From assembly GCA_902783205.1 (NCBI GenBank), contig CACZQE010000048.1, forward strand, positions 1-6,670: DNA of 6,670 bases, in the 5' to 3' direction. The DNA is from an uncultured Lachnospiraceae bacterium. Lineage in GTDB: Bacteria > Bacillota_A > Clostridia > Lachnospirales > Lachnospiraceae. Positions 6,550-6,670 of this stretch are shown piece after piece. The notes beneath the pieces are model-generated. The model was not told the DNA's origin, searched no databases, and was given only the letters and a program-made list of their open reading frames with translations. A program made the translations under genes and the position numbers. The stretch's first letter is position 1, and every line of letters begins with the position of its first letter.

Positions 6550-6670
6550 CTATACGAGCTCCAGATATACTACCTCTGCATTGTCTCCCTGCCTAGGTCC
6601 CAGCTTGAGGATACGTGTGTATCCGCCGTTTCTGTTCTCATAACCCGGAGCGATCTCATCGAAGAGTTTA
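6550..6670 (-). CDS. rplQ: 50S ribosomal protein L17, C-terminal 39 residues (5' part outside window)
   Basis: The minus-strand frame entering at 6670 and stopping with TAG at 6550-6552 reads [20 protein letters not shown], then [19 protein letters not shown]. The blocks [22 protein letters not shown] and the final LELV are the hallmark C-terminus of bacterial ribosomal protein L17, a structural protein of the large subunit near the peptide exit tunnel. Bacterial L17 is usually about 115-130 residues or somewhat longer, so most of the gene lies outside the window. rplQ is normally the last gene of the alpha operon (rpsM-rpsK-rpsD-rpoA-rplQ); the terminator just after it fits that. The start cannot be seen. 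Confidence 0.96.
   Translation of the reverse strand, partial: KLFDEIAPGYENRNGGYTRILKLGPRQGDNAEVVYLELV

Overview
The window reads almost entirely from the minus strand. It holds the last 39 codons of the ribosomal protein L17 gene (rplQ) at the right edge, a 419-bp intergenic region, and one enormous open reading frame that begins at 6130 and runs without a stop through the left edge (2043 complete codons, C-terminus not in the window). The reading frame was checked at about forty landmark codons, all in one phase. The apparent ORFs on the plus strand and in the other minus frames are its shadows.

Organism: most likely a Gram-positive member of the Bacillota, probably a gut- or mouth-type Clostridia (Lachnospiraceae or a relative). 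The reasons are the L17 sequence, a classic Rho-independent terminator, a sigma-A-like promoter, and above all a giant SpaA/Cna_B-type surface protein whose N-terminal membrane segment (TTYLLVMPAFTL) closely resembles that of large adhesins in this group. Genus or species cannot be told from this sequence.

Layout, in the direction of transcription: rplQ 3' end (6670-6550); its intrinsic terminator (6519-6490); a predicted promoter for the next gene (6439-6411); an AT-rich leader of about 270 nt carrying a nearly perfect 22-bp inverted repeat (6315-6294); then the adhesin gene (6130-1).

The adhesin has, in order: a basic N-terminus and hydrophobic export segment (residues 1-47); an acidic Ser-rich linker (about 50-95); two copies of a beta-type domain, each ending in an FSVY motif (112-268 and 282-412); a Tyr/Trp-rich stretch of repeated WxF...YYxL modules that looks beta-trefoil-like (about 430-870); a fibro-slime/PA14-like domain (about 920-1265); and a string of at least five Cna_B/SpaA-like domains (1270-2043 and beyond). 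Each Cna_B-like domain has a plausible Lys/Glu/Asn isopeptide set, except that the last Asn lies outside the window. The plan fits a cell-surface stalk of covalently locked beta domains holding up binding domains nearer the N-terminus. The sorting signal, if present, would lie beyond the left edge.

I see no multi-gene system, CRISPR array, transposon or RNA gene. The most noteworthy items are the adhesin's domain combination, its isopeptide ladder, its place just behind a core ribosomal operon, and the inverted repeat in its leader.
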